64,000 nt of DNA from Hirudo medicinalis (lineage: Eukaryota > Annelida > Clitellata > Hirudinida > Hirudinidae), in contig MPNW01000027.1 in NCBI GenBank assembly GCA_011800805.1, forward strand, positions 105,383 to 169,382, in the 5' to 3' direction. Within the stretch, counting starts at the first letter, position 1. Every line of letters begins with the position of its first letter. Of the stretch, positions 12,301 through 27,500 are shown piece after piece. The notes under the pieces were generated by a model. It was not told where the DNA came from and did not search any database. It saw only the letters and a list, made by a program, of their open reading frames with translations. The translations under genes and the position numbers were made by a program.

Positions 12301-14979
12301 AATCATGATGATTCACCCAGGACTGAAACTGATTTGATCAAGTGATTCCAAAAACCTTAATTCCAAACCACCCTCTCGATATAGACTTATCCTATTTATA
12401 AAGGAGTTTGCAAAAAAGTGAAAATGAACAAAAAAGGGTTTTCTTTACCTTGATGAGCACCTTAAGGTAATTGAGGATAAGGTTGAACTTCTGGGGGTTC
12501 ATTTGTCCTTGAAGAGGTACTTCGTGTCTCAGAGAATAAAGGAGAGCTGAGATGAGATCACTCTCGTGAAGTTTTAAGTAGGAGCTGTTGAAACGTTCAA
12601 GATGGATGGATGTTAGTATTGCACTTTGACGACAGTACTTTCAGTGCTGCTTTAAAACTGAAAACTTACTAAGACTTCCAATCAACTTCTGGATCATCAA
12701 CAATGTGAACATTATTCTTGTTGTTCAGTGTACCAGCACCCTCTTCATTTACAACTAATCCTGAAACATTTTTGAGAGGTTGTAAACCTTCTCTTTCATC
12801 TTTCTTGCTCTCCAGCATTCTTATTACCTTCAAATGTTCAGTTTTATTTGCAGACCTTCAAGAAAATCAAACTGCAAGTGAACCAACAGACATCACAAAA
12901 TAAACAACTAAATAAATCATTCTTATTAGATAAAGTAAAGTTTGCCAATATTTTGATTAATATAAATACACTTCCTATTCTGACTATAAATCAAAATATC
13001 CAATAGATGATTGGAAATCAAGATAACAAAATCAGACCTTATGCCACCTTAGTAATGAGTTGGACTTCAAACTAAACACCCAACCATCCATCCATGCCAA
13101 TAATTACAGAAGCACCCACCTTGTAAGAAGTATCATTTTACCATCTTTCCCAAAGAAATAAGAAGTTGGAATGTTAGTAACGGACGAATTGGTCGAAATG
13201 ATCCGTCGAACGGAGACCGATGCAGAGCGTTCGTATAGGTCGAGAACAATCTGCAAGAATAAATTAACTTTAATGCATCTGTTACGCACAAATCCAATCG
13301 ATACAATTGATCGTGACAAACTCACTTCTCTTCCGAGGTAAGAGTCGTCGTCCTCATAAATTACAACTGCCTTCTGATGCATTTGAAGTTTTAAATCATC
13401 TATCGACCTGCAGAAACAGATTTTTGTAAAAAAAAAAAACAAAGCTTGAAAATTATAATATCAAAAGCATAAATATTCATTAAATAAAACTAATAAATAT
13501 TTTGAAATGGAGTTTGCATCAACGTGAAATGCGTCCGAGCAGTTGTTACTACTTAAAACAATTGAGGATTATATTTATTTTCTGAGTAGCTGGTCTATCA
13601 GACAATCAATATTACAAATAACAGGAATTATTGAATTATTTCATTATAAGTAATATTGAATCCACCATAATTAAATACAAGTGTGTATATCAACAGATAT
13701 AGAATGTGCTCATTTGATGACATTAAAAATTGATGCATTTGTTAATGAAAGTGAATTAATTAAAATGAAATAAAAAAATGTTTATTGTAGAACAATTTAA
13801 TGTGGAATGATGATCTAAAAACAAAGAAGCTGTGAAAGAAACAAACTCAAGAGGAATCAAGGGAAGCACTTGTTGTTGAGTGAGGTTGCTGAGGGAATGA
13901 TTGGTCATGAAGATGATCATTTGCTTCTTGAGGTCCTCGATGGAATCGACACTCGACAGTTGCATTCTCTCAGGTCTGGTCGTCGATGCGGCAGACAAAT
14001 ACTAAATAAAACAGCAAGTGGAAAGTAATACTTACTTATTAATCGATATTAACAAATAATTTATTATGAAGCAAATGAATAGCCCGAGTTTCATGTTTTC
14101 TTCAAACATTTAAAAAACAAAATGTAAACAACTAATTACAATTACAATTACTGAAAGACGTGCCAAGTGATTGATTCACAACATTCAAACTTATTAACTT
14201 TGTATCAGTTTGATTAACTGAAGCCAATCATATTTCATGTTCAGACAATGAAAAAATTCATTAAATGTGCTTTATAAAAATAACAATACTCAAATACTAA
14301 TCTGAATAGTTTAAAGACTTAAAGTTATCAGAATGTTTATGTTTTCATAAAAACATTCAATACTCATTATTACTTCAAATTTTCTTAAACATACAAAAGG
14401 AAAAAAAATGTATTAGCACAACATTAAAATTATAATAAAATACATCGTATTATAAACTAACAATTATTGTTGGATACATGTTGATCCCATAATGCATGCA
14501 CACAGCTGTATTTTCTTTTTCTGCACAATCTATAGCAGCCACTTTCATTAGACTTTTCCATCCTTTAAAAATGTTGCCAGCATTTAGAAACTGATTTGTT
14601 AAAATCTCATTGATTTCAACAGTTTGATTTCATAAAATGCAAGTATACAAATTAATTAAAAATCATTTAACAACAACGTAAATACATATATATGTAAGAA
14701 TATGTACATTGTTTTAAAAATCAATGCGAAATTAAACATACCCTTACAATCATTTGCAAGATTTTTCCAAAATGGAGCAAATCGAATGCAATGTCCACAC
14801 CAGGAATTGTAAAATTCAACTATCCAAGCATTACTGGACCCAACTATATTTTCGTCAAAATTGTTTTCATTCAAAATAAGTACTTCATCATTTTCGTCAT
14901 ATAGTCCTGCGCGGCTTAAAGCAATTTGAAGAGGGAAAATCATTAAAACCAGGAAGCCATGCCAGATATGACAACGCAT
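9344..14979 (-). CDS. QSOX1: Quiescin sulfhydryl oxidase (QSOX), 662 residues
   Basis: Exons (minus): 14979-14742, 14562-14462, 14001-13847, 13407-13326, 13250-13120, 12855-12670, 12584-12449, 11023-10889, 10818-10686, 10035-9344. Total 1,989 nt, in frame. QSOX makes disulfides in secreted proteins using FAD and O2, in the ER/Golgi or outside the cell. Order: signal peptide (about 1-24); thioredoxin domain with WCGHC (CXXC 61-64); a second thioredoxin-like domain with SYLGRE; a helix-rich linker; the Erv/ALR FAD domain with PCGLW, FFGCQEC (CXXC 453-456), SGDPSEDPKHPK and CPSC (513-516); a C-terminal membrane helix (about 624-645) with a short basic tail. All key cysteines are present. The start is the ATG at 14979; an in-frame GTG lies nine bases upstream. 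Two SINE pieces sit in introns. Confidence 0.95.
10169..10230 (+). repeat. SINE fragment (promoter part only)
   Basis: Shares gtcttaatgtgtcatgttc followed by acaacccagc with the copy at 18381-18530. Only the central part of the element is recognisable. Lies in the last QSOX intron. Confidence 0.55.
11590..11780 (-). repeat. tRNA-derived SINE copy in a QSOX intron
   Basis: Read on the minus strand it starts caggttggttgaac, has a B-box-like GAGTTCGAAACCC, then the shared body (gcgccctt...tacataaatggttgac), and ends in an A/T-rich tail with aataaa-type repeats. It matches the copies near 18.4, 18.8 and 36.7 kb across most of its length. The surrounding intron (11024-12448) has no other supported feature. 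Confidence 0.7.
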
Positions 14980-15745
14980 GACCGCCACACGACCTACCGA
15001 ACCGTCAATATGAGCAATTCGAATACGAGCTTATAAATGCGTGCCTACTACCTAACGAGCACATAAAATTAGCATAAAAGCTCAAAAATGCATGTCATTG
15101 AATGTCGTGGCACAAGCTTCAAGCATTTCGTTGCTCAAGTTACAACCGATATTTTTCAACTGTTTGTTTTTATTTGCAGGTTTTGCGAAATAATAAGCGT
15201 AATTTCGAAGATATCATATGTTCCTCTAATAATAATATTATTAACAATAATTAAATAGCGATGTTAATAATAGTATCATCGCTGTTAAAATTGTCGTAAC
15301 AATACAAACAAAATGCTATAATTCTAATGACAAATATATAAATATATAAATTTGTTTACTGCGTTAAATTAACGGCATATTAACTTATTACAGATGATGA
15401 GATTGCCTCGAACCTAGGTAATTGCAATTTCAAATGCAACTGATGTAAAAACTAAATTGAGATTTGTTCGTGGCAAGTTAATGGAAATTAAATGTAATTT
15501 AATTACAGCATTCATTTGTGAGACCTCAAGTTCTAATCTCAGAAGCATTTAATCTATCGATAAATCTATTTACTTGTTTTGAAAAGCTCGAGTGTTAGAT
15601 TTAATTGCCTATGCATCTAAGCTTTGTTCCAAAGGGATGTTTGAAGGTTTTAATGAGTGCTTAAAAAAATTTCATTCGAACTATTCGTTTTAGACTCGTC
15701 AAACCATCAATCAGCTGTTGCTTTATTTTGATATTATCAACAAGA
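14980..15745. promoter_or_regulatory. Divergent intergenic region, QSOX / CCR4-like
   Basis: The 766 bases between the two start codons must hold both promoters and 5' UTRs, since the genes run apart. The sequence is AT-rich with no clear TATA box or other element; the assignment rests on geometry alone. Confidence 0.4.
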
Positions 15746-17397
15746 ATGGATGACTTAACACATTTATACCGAGACAGTAACGACAAGAGTGCTAGTTCAA
15801 CTGCCAAACTTCAAAGAGGAAATAACGGAAGCAAAGAGACTTCTACCAAACGGGAAACAGATAAGAGAGAATTACCAATTTTTTCTCGAGCGTTTGAATA
15901 TAACAAGAAGACAAGTGGCAAAGCAATTAACCCATCTAATACGTTTTCATTATTAACTTATAACATCTTGGCAGATTGTCATGCACAAAGAGATTATAAT
16001 AAGGCAGATAGTTGGATAAGTGAACAAGAATTGTCTATGAAAAGTAGACATAGATTATTGATGGAAGAATTCAAATTGCTAGATGCAGATGTCATCTGCT
16101 TGCAAGAAGTTGGTTCAGAATACTTTGAAGAGGTCCTTGAGCCGAGTCTAAAAGGGTTTGGTTTTGTTTTTTTTAATGTAATGTTTAAAAATACAAAAAG
16201 CGAAAATTTGTATCATTTTTATTTGTGTCGATAAATTCCGTCTTATAACACAATAAATGTTGAACAATAAGAAAATAATTGATTAAATCATATGACATAG
16301 TTCTTAGTGCATTTGGTAAACAATATGTGCTTCTGAAAATGATTCCTATGCTTTTCTTGTACAGCATTGGTTATGATGGTATATATGTGGCTAGACTTTC
16401 AGAAGAATACAAAGAAGGTGAAGCTACATTTTACAAGTCTTCAAAATTGAAGTTGTTAATCAGTCAGAAGCTTCTGCTGCAAGATGTCCTAGCAGAGGTT
16501 AGCTCTCAATTTCGCATATGATTATTCTAAATTTTATGAAATACAAGTAGTTTGTTTCAGGAAATTCAAAATTTAAGGCCTTTAATATGTGAAGCTTTGA
16601 GAAGTTCCTTACTGAGATCAACTAAGTCTTATGCTGTCTCACTTCTAACTAGGTTGAAAAGCATTGAAAGTGGTTTTGTTGTGTCGGTCGCTAATGTGCA
16701 CATTGCATATGATAAATTTCAAAGGCAAGATAAACAATGCCTACAGGTAGGAATTTGTAAAGTTTACCTTAAATCTCAAATTTAAACTCTAAGTAATTCA
16801 ACAATCTATTTAAAGATTGCAGCCACCATTAGAAAGCTGCAGCAAATGTGTGAAGAGGGTGACGGCCAAATAATTTGTGGTGATTTTAATTCTTGGCCAT
16901 CAAGTCCACCCCAACAGTTGTTGAATAATGGAACCCTCAGTGAGGAGAATTTAAGCTCACTCAAAAATATTTTCTCTGTCAATGAAGGAGATGAGGTTTA
17001 CATCACAGAAGTCTAATATGTTGATAAATCATTTTAAATCTGAAGTATATTCCAGCTCACCTCTTTAGTTGACCACATTCCCGAACTGTTTCGTTTTAAT
17101 CAAACTCCTAATTACCAGAGTGCTTATAAAGCTATATTGGTTGGTGACATTTAGGATTAGTTTCAAAGTTTTAATTTTTCAACCACTAGTAACGTTGACC
17201 AGGGCTCTGATCCTTACACCAGCCGATTCAACACTGATGGCTTAGTGAGGCAGGTCGATTTCATCTATTTCTCAAGTGTACTTGGTGTCCTTAAAGTCCT
17301 CAAAGTTCCAGACAAATCTCTCATTGCTGGAGGAGTTCCAAATACAAACTTTCCTTCAGATCATCTCTCACTGATGGCTGCATTCACCCTCAAATGA
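15746..17397 (+). CDS. CCR4/angel-type endonuclease-exonuclease-phosphatase protein, 395 residues
   Basis: Exons: 15746-16155, 16365-16497, 16561-16746, 16816-16995, 17056-17139, 17203-17397; 1,188 nt in frame. The exonuclease-endonuclease-phosphatase fold is complete: TYNILADCHAQ (Asn 73), the Mg-binding ICLQEVGS (Glu 121), VANVHI, CGDFNSWP (Asp 266, Asn 268), a VDFIYFS strand and the final PSDHLSLMA (Asp 384, His 385). These are the metal and catalytic positions of CCR4, nocturnin, angel and PDE12 nucleases, which remove poly(A) or related 3' ends in the cytoplasm. There is no leucine-rich repeat (unlike CNOT6), and the first 65 residues are polar and unstructured, so angel-like or PDE12-like are the best guesses. 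The subfamily is unsure; the exact substrate is not readable. Confidence 0.88.
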
Positions 17398-17989
17398 GTC
17401 CCCAAGGACCTACATCTTAGACTTAGAGCACTCTTTTACCTATAACAATATAAGATACAGCAGTTTGAAGAAATTTATTTTTCTAATCTTTGGAGAATAT
17501 TGGATTCACAACCTGGTATACCCTGGTTTGCTTGAGTTTTAATCTTGGATGGAATAAATGATACGATTCTCAACTGTTACAAAGCTCACAAAATATTATC
17601 TAAGGTACATTTAACTTTAGCAACCATTGTTGGTTTTCCTCAACATTACCAGACAAATGAGTTGTTTCTGTTTTTTAGGGAGAGGGCACTAGTTGAGCAG
17701 TTGCATTTCTAAATGATGTCAAGTATTCATTAAAATTGATGTAAATCCAATGGTAACAATAGCAGCAACTCAAATTTTCTAACCCTTAGGGTGTCAATTC
17801 ACAAAAATAAAATACGAAATATTGGAATTGTATTCAATATTCAAGTAATATGATACAGCAAATTACAATCCATTTAAAACAATACAATAATTGACCCTTT
17901 CCAAATTGTCAAGAAAACCTCGATCATGGGTCAGGAACATGTACCAAACACGGAATCAAAAAGTGTTCAAACAAATATTGCCATGACTG
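17398..17989. other. Convergent 3' interval, CCR4-like / NUS1
   Basis: 592 bases between two stop codons facing each other. It holds both 3' UTRs. An AATAAA on the + strand lies near 17807 and could serve the CCR4-like gene. No gene is seen. Confidence 0.4.
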
Positions 17990-20248
17990 TCAGACGCCAC
18001 GCCTCTGTTTTACGTCCGCGAAAACGTCCAATCTCCTGTAAAACTCAGAGAATGGCAAATTTCGGTGAGTTGTCATTGAGCTGGAAAGAATAATTTATAA
18101 AAAAGCATTTAGTTGTTGAGCATTCCAGAAGCTCATTGGATGAACATACAAAAGCAAACTCACAAGATTTCAGTGAGTCTCAGTTGCCATGGTAAGTAAC
18201 CTAGCATGCTGTGGACATTACCAAACCGAAAAACTAAGTCAGGGTCAGGGAAGCCCTCCTTATCTGCAAATAACCATACTACACTGAAAAGATAGAACTC
18301 GTTCATTTGATGTTTTGTTCACAGATAGCCTAAAGTTAAAATGTTGCTATTTGGACAACATATTGCCGAATATTGGTATGCAGGTTGATATCCTGCATGC
18401 GGTCTTAATGTGTCATGTTCGCAACCCAGCCTGCACCCCCAGGGAGCGCCTTCGGATAGGGGCGCTATATAAATGGTAGAACGATTAAAAAGTGCCTTCA
18501 CATCCTACCCAGATAAAGCATTCAAAAGATAGCCTAATTGCAAAACTCCATGTGGAGGTATTTTTTGTAAGATTGCATTACAATCAGTTCATAAAATTGA
18601 CTAAAATAATATACCTTCACCAATTTAATTATAAATGTGAATTTAGGTCAAATATAAAAAGTAATTAAGTGAATGAAAAATAATATAAAACATTTCCTCT
18701 TTCTTTGAATTACTTGGAAGTAGGCACCACAATAATAAAACCAGGTTGGCGTGCCGGTTGGCCGAATGGGTTGCGTTCCTGCATGCGGCCGTAATAGCAA
18801 CAGTCGTAATGTGTCGTTTTCGCAACCCAGCCTCCACCGCCAGGGAGCGCCCTCTGGTAGGGGCGCTATATAATGGTAGATCGATTAAAAAGTGCCTTCA
18901 CATCCCATTCGGATACATAAGGCGCTCAAAATATCGGCTAAATACAAATAAATACCAGATAACAATTTTACAGGTACTGTATATTCTAGGAAGTCCATAT
19001 TCAATAAGCCTAGGACTTTGGTTTATTAACTTCTGAGCATTAAATTGAGATTAGGTTGTTAGATTTGGAAAAAGATTATGCTGCCCTTAACACCATCAAA
19101 TTTATAATTAATTCTTAAACATCACAGCGGAAATTTAACTAATAAATTTACCTTGCATGAGGGTGTCAACAAATTGAATATCAATGTCAGAGTGTGACAT
19201 TTGATTGTTCTTGACATCATTACAGATTTTGCGTGCAACCTGAACAATCATTTGCTGGCCGTCGTCTGGACCAATCACATGGAGTTTGTCATCTGAAGTA
19301 GGCAATCCATTTAAATGTCGAGACAATATGATTTTAGATATAATATTGTCTGGCTACAATAAGGTGAAGGTTTTATAATGCAGCTTTTTCATTAATTATT
19401 ACACAATTGTCATGTTATTTGATGCTCTAGATAGTGCCTCCAAATGTAGAAATGCAAAAGATTAGCTCAGAAATTTCAGTTTTTATCAATTATATTCATT
19501 CATGTAATCATCCAAAAGAAATTAATGAAATCATGCCTACCTACTAATGGAATTTCTTTTTGAAATCCATTTGGTTTTTTAAAAACGGACCAAATTTTCA
19601 TTCTAGAAGATTTAGTTAATTGTGAGGTTTCTTTGGCAATATAAGACTTCAGCTCTTCTTCTCGAAGTTTACACCTTCCTGGAAGCACACATTTTGTATG
19701 TTAACAACCATCACTATGTTGCTGAATTATAAATGTACAAATCTAATAGACCTAGTATTTTAAAAGAAATTTTGTGATTTTATTACTAGCATTTCAAAGG
19801 AATCTGACAAAGGTCAGCACAAATCATTATTATGATAACACTAATGTATAGCAGTATAACTATTACTCAAATGCAATAGATAGTAATTAATTTCTAAGAG
19901 CTATCACAATAGATATATTTCATTGATTTTATTTTATAGATTTAAAGACAAAAGTAGGATCAAAATAAAACCTTTATGGTCATATACAGTGACACACTTT
20001 ATTCCGATAATCGTGGACCAGGCAACAATACGTGCCACGTCGGAGAGAAACAATTCATCCTCCACGAACACAAGTCCCAAATGGACAGGTAACTTTCTCA
20101 GATGTCGAGATGACGACGGTTTATATTTATCAAACTTTACCGACAAGCACCTGATGCAACTTGCACAAGTCAGGCGAACTAAGCCAGCGGCGGACAAGAA
20201 GATACACAATAATGTATATAAAGCATTATAAAGATAATGTCCCAGCAT
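17990..20248 (-). CDS. NUS1: NUS1 / Nogo-B receptor, cis-prenyltransferase subunit, 248 residues
   Basis: Exons (minus): 20248-19972, 19678-19541, 19292-19152, 18263-18164, 18080-17990; 747 nt in frame. NUS1 pairs with DHDDS on the ER membrane to form dehydrodolichyl diphosphate synthase, which makes the lipid carrier for N-glycosylation. Visible features: an N-terminal hydrophobic segment (about 5-24); the undecaprenyl-synthase-like core from [13 protein letters not shown] through [30 protein letters not shown]; and the C-terminal RxG motif (QRRGV end), which in human NUS1 is needed for activity. The catalytic Asp of true cis-prenyltransferases is absent, as expected. The two small 3' exons were found by eye and keep phase exactly. 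The 0.9-kb intron before them carries two SINE copies. Confidence 0.93.
18381..18530 (+). repeat. SINE copy 1 in NUS1 intron
   Basis: Contains cctgcatgcggtcttaatg, cgcaacccagcctgcac, then ggggcgctatataaatggta and gattaaaaagtgccttcaca. It aligns closely with the copy at 18742 in the same orientation, opposite to NUS1 transcription. Confidence 0.75.
18742..18953 (+). repeat. SINE copy 2, with tRNA-like A box
   Basis: The most complete copy. The head TGGCCGAATGGG fits a pol III A box at 11 of 12 positions, a B-box-like TTTTCGCAACCC follows, and then the shared body (aggggcgctatataatggta, gattaaaaagtgccttcaca) and an A-rich tail. This points to a tRNA-Leu/Ser-type head. Confidence 0.75.
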
Positions 20249-20620
20249 TTCCCAAACAAGCTTTCACCACGTAAATAACCTACGGCACCCTCGCACTACA
20301 TGCTTACTACAGGAAATGCGTGCCGGATGAATTTAAAAATAAACTATATTTCAAATATTTAATAATTGTTTCTGACAATCTGCAACTTTAAAAATCAAAC
20401 TATTAAGATGTGATTGCTTATTTATTCATTACATAAAATATTTAAATAGATATAATTTTAACAATAAATATAGTTTTAACAAATCGAACAACAATTTAGA
20501 ACTTTTAAATTTTGGATTATTCTGGATTATTTGTGTTTACTTTTATCGGGAGTGTTTACGGTTCGAGTGAAAGCTCTACATATTAGTCCACACATTGGTC
20601 AGCACAAACAAATAGAAGCT
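20249..20620. promoter_or_regulatory. Bidirectional promoter region NUS1 / JMJD6
   Basis: Only 372 bases separate the two divergent start codons. They must hold both transcription starts, so a shared promoter is likely. The sequence is AT-rich with no CpG island or clear TATA box. The boundaries are the two ATGs. Confidence 0.5.
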
Positions 20621-23467
<2,847 letters not shown>

Positions 23468-24596
23468 GAAGATGGATGCAGATCTTCTTTAACTTGTTGT
23501 TTTGTTCATTTTGTTTTAAATGAAGCGACCGAAGAGGATTGTTTTTAGAAATTATGATGAAAGTTATTTCAAGTTAATTTAAATGCAGTAGAAGGCAGTT
23601 AAAGTCAGGATGCAATCACTATTTATGCGATCCATCTTTTGAACTTGACCCAATCACTTGCTTTCTTGAACAAAGGAAGGCAGGAGGAATCAAGCCTGCC
23701 ATATCTCAATGCATACAAAATGGCTGAAGTCTTCTCGAGTCTGTGTGCAGTGCTCATCATAAGAATCAGTTTTACTGCTTGCATCAATAAATATAAGTCT
23801 TTAAGCAGCTGTTGACGTTGTCATTATTATGATGACATGACTCATACTACGCTTAATCTTGATAGCTTTCGATTCTCGTCCAGGTATAAAACCCGATCAG
23901 CCAAACGATCAGTTATAGACTGAAAATGCAGTTTTCGGTGAGCCAAATTGTTCTTCCGAATTCTAGCTTCAAATGCCGCGTTTTTTGAAGCTGCGTTTGG
24001 TCTCAAATTTGTTACTAAGCAGTCTAGAGCAATCCCCACCCGACTATTATTCGAGAACATATACGCGACGTTCGTTCATTTTCTTTCAGAAGTAGTTACA
24101 CCGAAATGAAAACCCCAGGTTAGGGGATGGTGAAATTCGTAAATTAGCATCTGCACCGTCAATCAAGTACAACTCGATAGCGGTTACCAGACAGCGCTTG
24201 AAAGCTACCTGACATACATGTACTAAGTAAAAGACATGTATGAAATGTTTATTTTTGTTTATAAAATACTTAACCGCAAAATAAATAACTGAAGATAATC
24301 ACAATACTGTTACGAAAAGTAAAAAAATATGATCAGCTCTGAGTTGATAAGGCCGCATAAATGTGATTAATCATTCTCAGAGAACGACACGTTAATAGGT
24401 ATTTGATCCTTCAAACAACTGATACAATTGACTTCATAATCTTTCGCAACATCAATCTCATAATTGGAAATAAATTGAAATTTTTACTTAAATAAAGCAT
24501 TTGAAAAATGAAATGCATAAATAACGTTTCATTGAAATCAGATGGCTATGTGCTCTTAGACTCGAAAAATTAAATTAATGACAGATAATACCATGT
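23468..24596. other. Convergent interval JMJD6 / NACHT-WD40 gene
   Basis: Holds the JMJD6 3' UTR (an AATAAA lies near 23786) and the 3' UTR of the minus-strand gene. One 72-codon frame (24060-23842) is listed separately. No other gene is seen. Confidence 0.4.
23842..24060 (-). CDS. Possible 72-residue small protein
   Basis: An ATG-started frame with protein-like composition: a basic, amphipathic middle (FEARIRKNNLAHRKLHF) followed by an Asp/Leu-rich stretch (ITDRLADRVLYLDENRKL). It has no homologue I recognise, no signal peptide and no visible introns. It lies between two convergent genes, within what could be a 3' UTR. It may be a small gene, an exon of one, or chance. Confidence 0.25.
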   Translation of the reverse strand: MFSNNSRVGIALDCLVTNLRPNAASKNAAFEARIRKNNLAHRKLHFQSITDRLADRVLYLDENRKLSRLSVV

Positions 24597-27500
24597 TCAA
24601 CTTTTGGAGAAGTTTGACAATGGTGAGTGCGTATTTAGGGTACTGGCCACTAAATAGTCCAATGTATGAAACTTTCTCGGAGGAACGCTAGAGAATATTT
24701 TGGTTCTTTTTGGTTGGTCATTGATGGTTTTGTGTTTTGGTGGAATTCTGGATCTTGACATATGACCGGATTCGGAGAGATTAAAGATAGACCCCTTAAA
24801 TTCCAGGGGAGAACTGGTTTGCAGGTTCTTGACGAAGCCTCCAAGTTCTGTTAGTGGTATGTTCGCCTTCGCTTTAAGTTTTTCCATTGTGGCTTGTGAT
24901 ATTTTGTAGTCACGCTCAACATCGGAAAGTAATGAATAGCGATTAGACTTCTTATTGCATTTTTCTTCTCCAAAAAGCTTTGATTTCAAGGAACAGTTGT
25001 TCAAATGGTTTTCCTCCTCAGATCCCCCACCATAATAAGCATCAATTGTTTTCCAGCATTTTTCATTTTCAGAATTTTTCAATGAAATCTGACGGTCGAT
25101 GAGATAATTCTGCCGATCTTTTAAGTTTTTAGGATTGTAAGCAGTCGCCAATTGCATATCGTTGCTTTCTGGATTCGTGGCTATGAGACGAACGACAAAG
25201 ATATGACCATTTTCTCCACCAACCACTTGCATGTAGCCAAAATCCACCACCTCGAGGCAACTGAGTTTCTCGTGAAGATATGCAGTCCCTACGATGCTTC
25301 CGTCGTGAACTCTTCCCGCCTTCAGTTGGTTCTGGTCAGTCCACAGAACAAAGCGTCCATCATAAGTCAACTTTGCAGTTTCTATGCCAGTAAAATCTGC
25401 GTTCAAAGATATTCTGATTGATTTTTTTGATTCTGCTGCAGTGTTTTTAAAGGAACTTATCAAATCGCCATTTGAGGTCAAATCGTAGACGTTTAGCTCG
25501 GAATCAAGAGCCAATTTTCCATCCTTAGAAACGTCGATGATACCTCTTTTGTTAGTCACAAAATCAGCTGTAACCTTAGATGACGATGAAATATTCCAAA
25601 TCGATATCACTGAATCGAACGGTTCAATGGAGGTTCTCAGGAGAAGGCAATTTCTCAATCCAGGTAGAACTTTCACGTCAACAATATTTCCTTCTCCAAT
25701 GTTTGCGCACAGATCAAGCTTAGGCAAAATAAATATTTGTACACTTCGAGAAAGTTCTGCTGTTGATATGAATGCCACCCTCTTCCCATCAAGCAAAAAC
25801 TGAGGACATGTGGCATCTTCGAAACGACGATATTCCTCAGTCGTTAGGTTCTTCGTGCTTCCAGACATGTGATGGTCTCTGTCATCTGATTCTCTCAACT
25901 TCCAAATAATAATTTCTGAAGAAGAACAAGTTGGAGCCTCAGTTGCCAACCAGGACCAGTTTGGCGAAGTCTCGAAAGTTCGACATAATTTGTGTTGAGC
26001 GAAAGCAACCAAATCTCCACTTCCCATAACTTCAATGACGACAACATAATGAGCGTTTTGGTTTATAGTTGCGAGCAAAAGAGCGAGAAATCTTCCATCT
26101 GGGCTGACTTTCATCTTCAAAAGTCTTCCGTATTTTCCATAGCTGAGTAGCGTATGTCTATAAGGATACACATTATCGGTCTTCTTATTATCAAAATATG
26201 AAAATCCTAAAAATAAGCAGACGCCTTACCTGGTACCGTTTAATAGATTTAATACATCAATTCCGAAGTAATCTGGTTGTCTGATTCCCAACACGTTTAC
26301 AGCCGAGTAACTGTTGCCAACAAAGGCCAAGAGAGAATCACGAGCACAGCAGATCATACGAGCCGGTCCACAGTTTGCGGAGAAGTTAACTGAACACGTG
26401 GGAGGTAGTTTGGCTGCTCTCAAGTCCCACACGCGAACAGCCCCATTTAGAGTTGAGGTGGTGATAGCAAGATGTTTCTCGGCGGTTATCAAACAGAATT
26501 TTGAATCACTGTGAAATGGAACCGACCTCAGAACCTCTCCAGTTTCTCTGCTCCACACGCACAGCTGGTTTCCAATTCCTGCCAAAATGAACTCCCCATT
26601 GCCAGAGAAAGCAGGTTTTCCAATCAAAAATTCCATCTGAGATTTGAAGGAAATTTTTTCCGGAGGGAGTTGCTTCTGAGATCTGACTATTCTTCTTGAA
26701 AAATTCGTATTCATCAAGACCCATTTATCGTCATCCAATTTGGACACCAAAACCAGGGTCACTTTGCTGATATTAAGCAGGATCTGAAACATTAAATTAG
26801 TTGAAATATGGTAACAATCTGGGGGAAAATATTCGAGAATTAGAGGCAATATGCTCTAGTCAGAAGTTCTTTGTCTTTTGAGAGAAAGCATTTAAGGAGC
26901 GGTCGAAACCTTTCAAACCTTTACTTTTGATATGGGCTTTATAAGTAAGTCAAGGAGGACACCAAGGCCACGAATATTGTCAGTGGAGGATGTAGTTCAT
27001 GAGGCAAGATGTATTGAAGTAATGTATAATAAGGTATTACATAGAGAATAATATATATGGAAATTATGATTTACAGAAGGATTTAGGAAAATAATGCATA
27101 AGTACTTATTTGAGATATACATCTCAATTATAGATTTGTAAGAACTTATTTGAAGAATTTATTCAGAGATAATAATTCAATAAATATTCATTAAGATATA
27201 CATGTATATTCGTAAATCCTCTCGAACGAACCTGATTGGTAAGTTCTCCTCTGATGTCGTCTTCAGCATTCAATTGCTCAGGTGGTAGAACTACATCAGT
27301 TATTTCGTTGACTGTCACGTTTTTGTGTTTCTCAACCTCAGATGCAGGTAATTTCTTTTTAAAGTTGAATACAAGTTGCAATTTGAGATGGGCTGACCAC
27401 TTGCTCTTGACCATGTTATAAACGTTTAATTGGCAGGTCTTTGTGAATCCCACGTGAATTGTTGTGTTGTTGTGGTCTACGGCTACAATGCTTGGAACTG

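Noticed and set aside
12718..12903. Plus-strand frame of 61 residues
   Set aside because: Antisense to QSOX exon 6, whose protein and splice phases are clear.
25152..25803. Plus-strand frames of about 90 residues
   Set aside because: Antisense shadows of the WD40-coding last exon of the NACHT gene.
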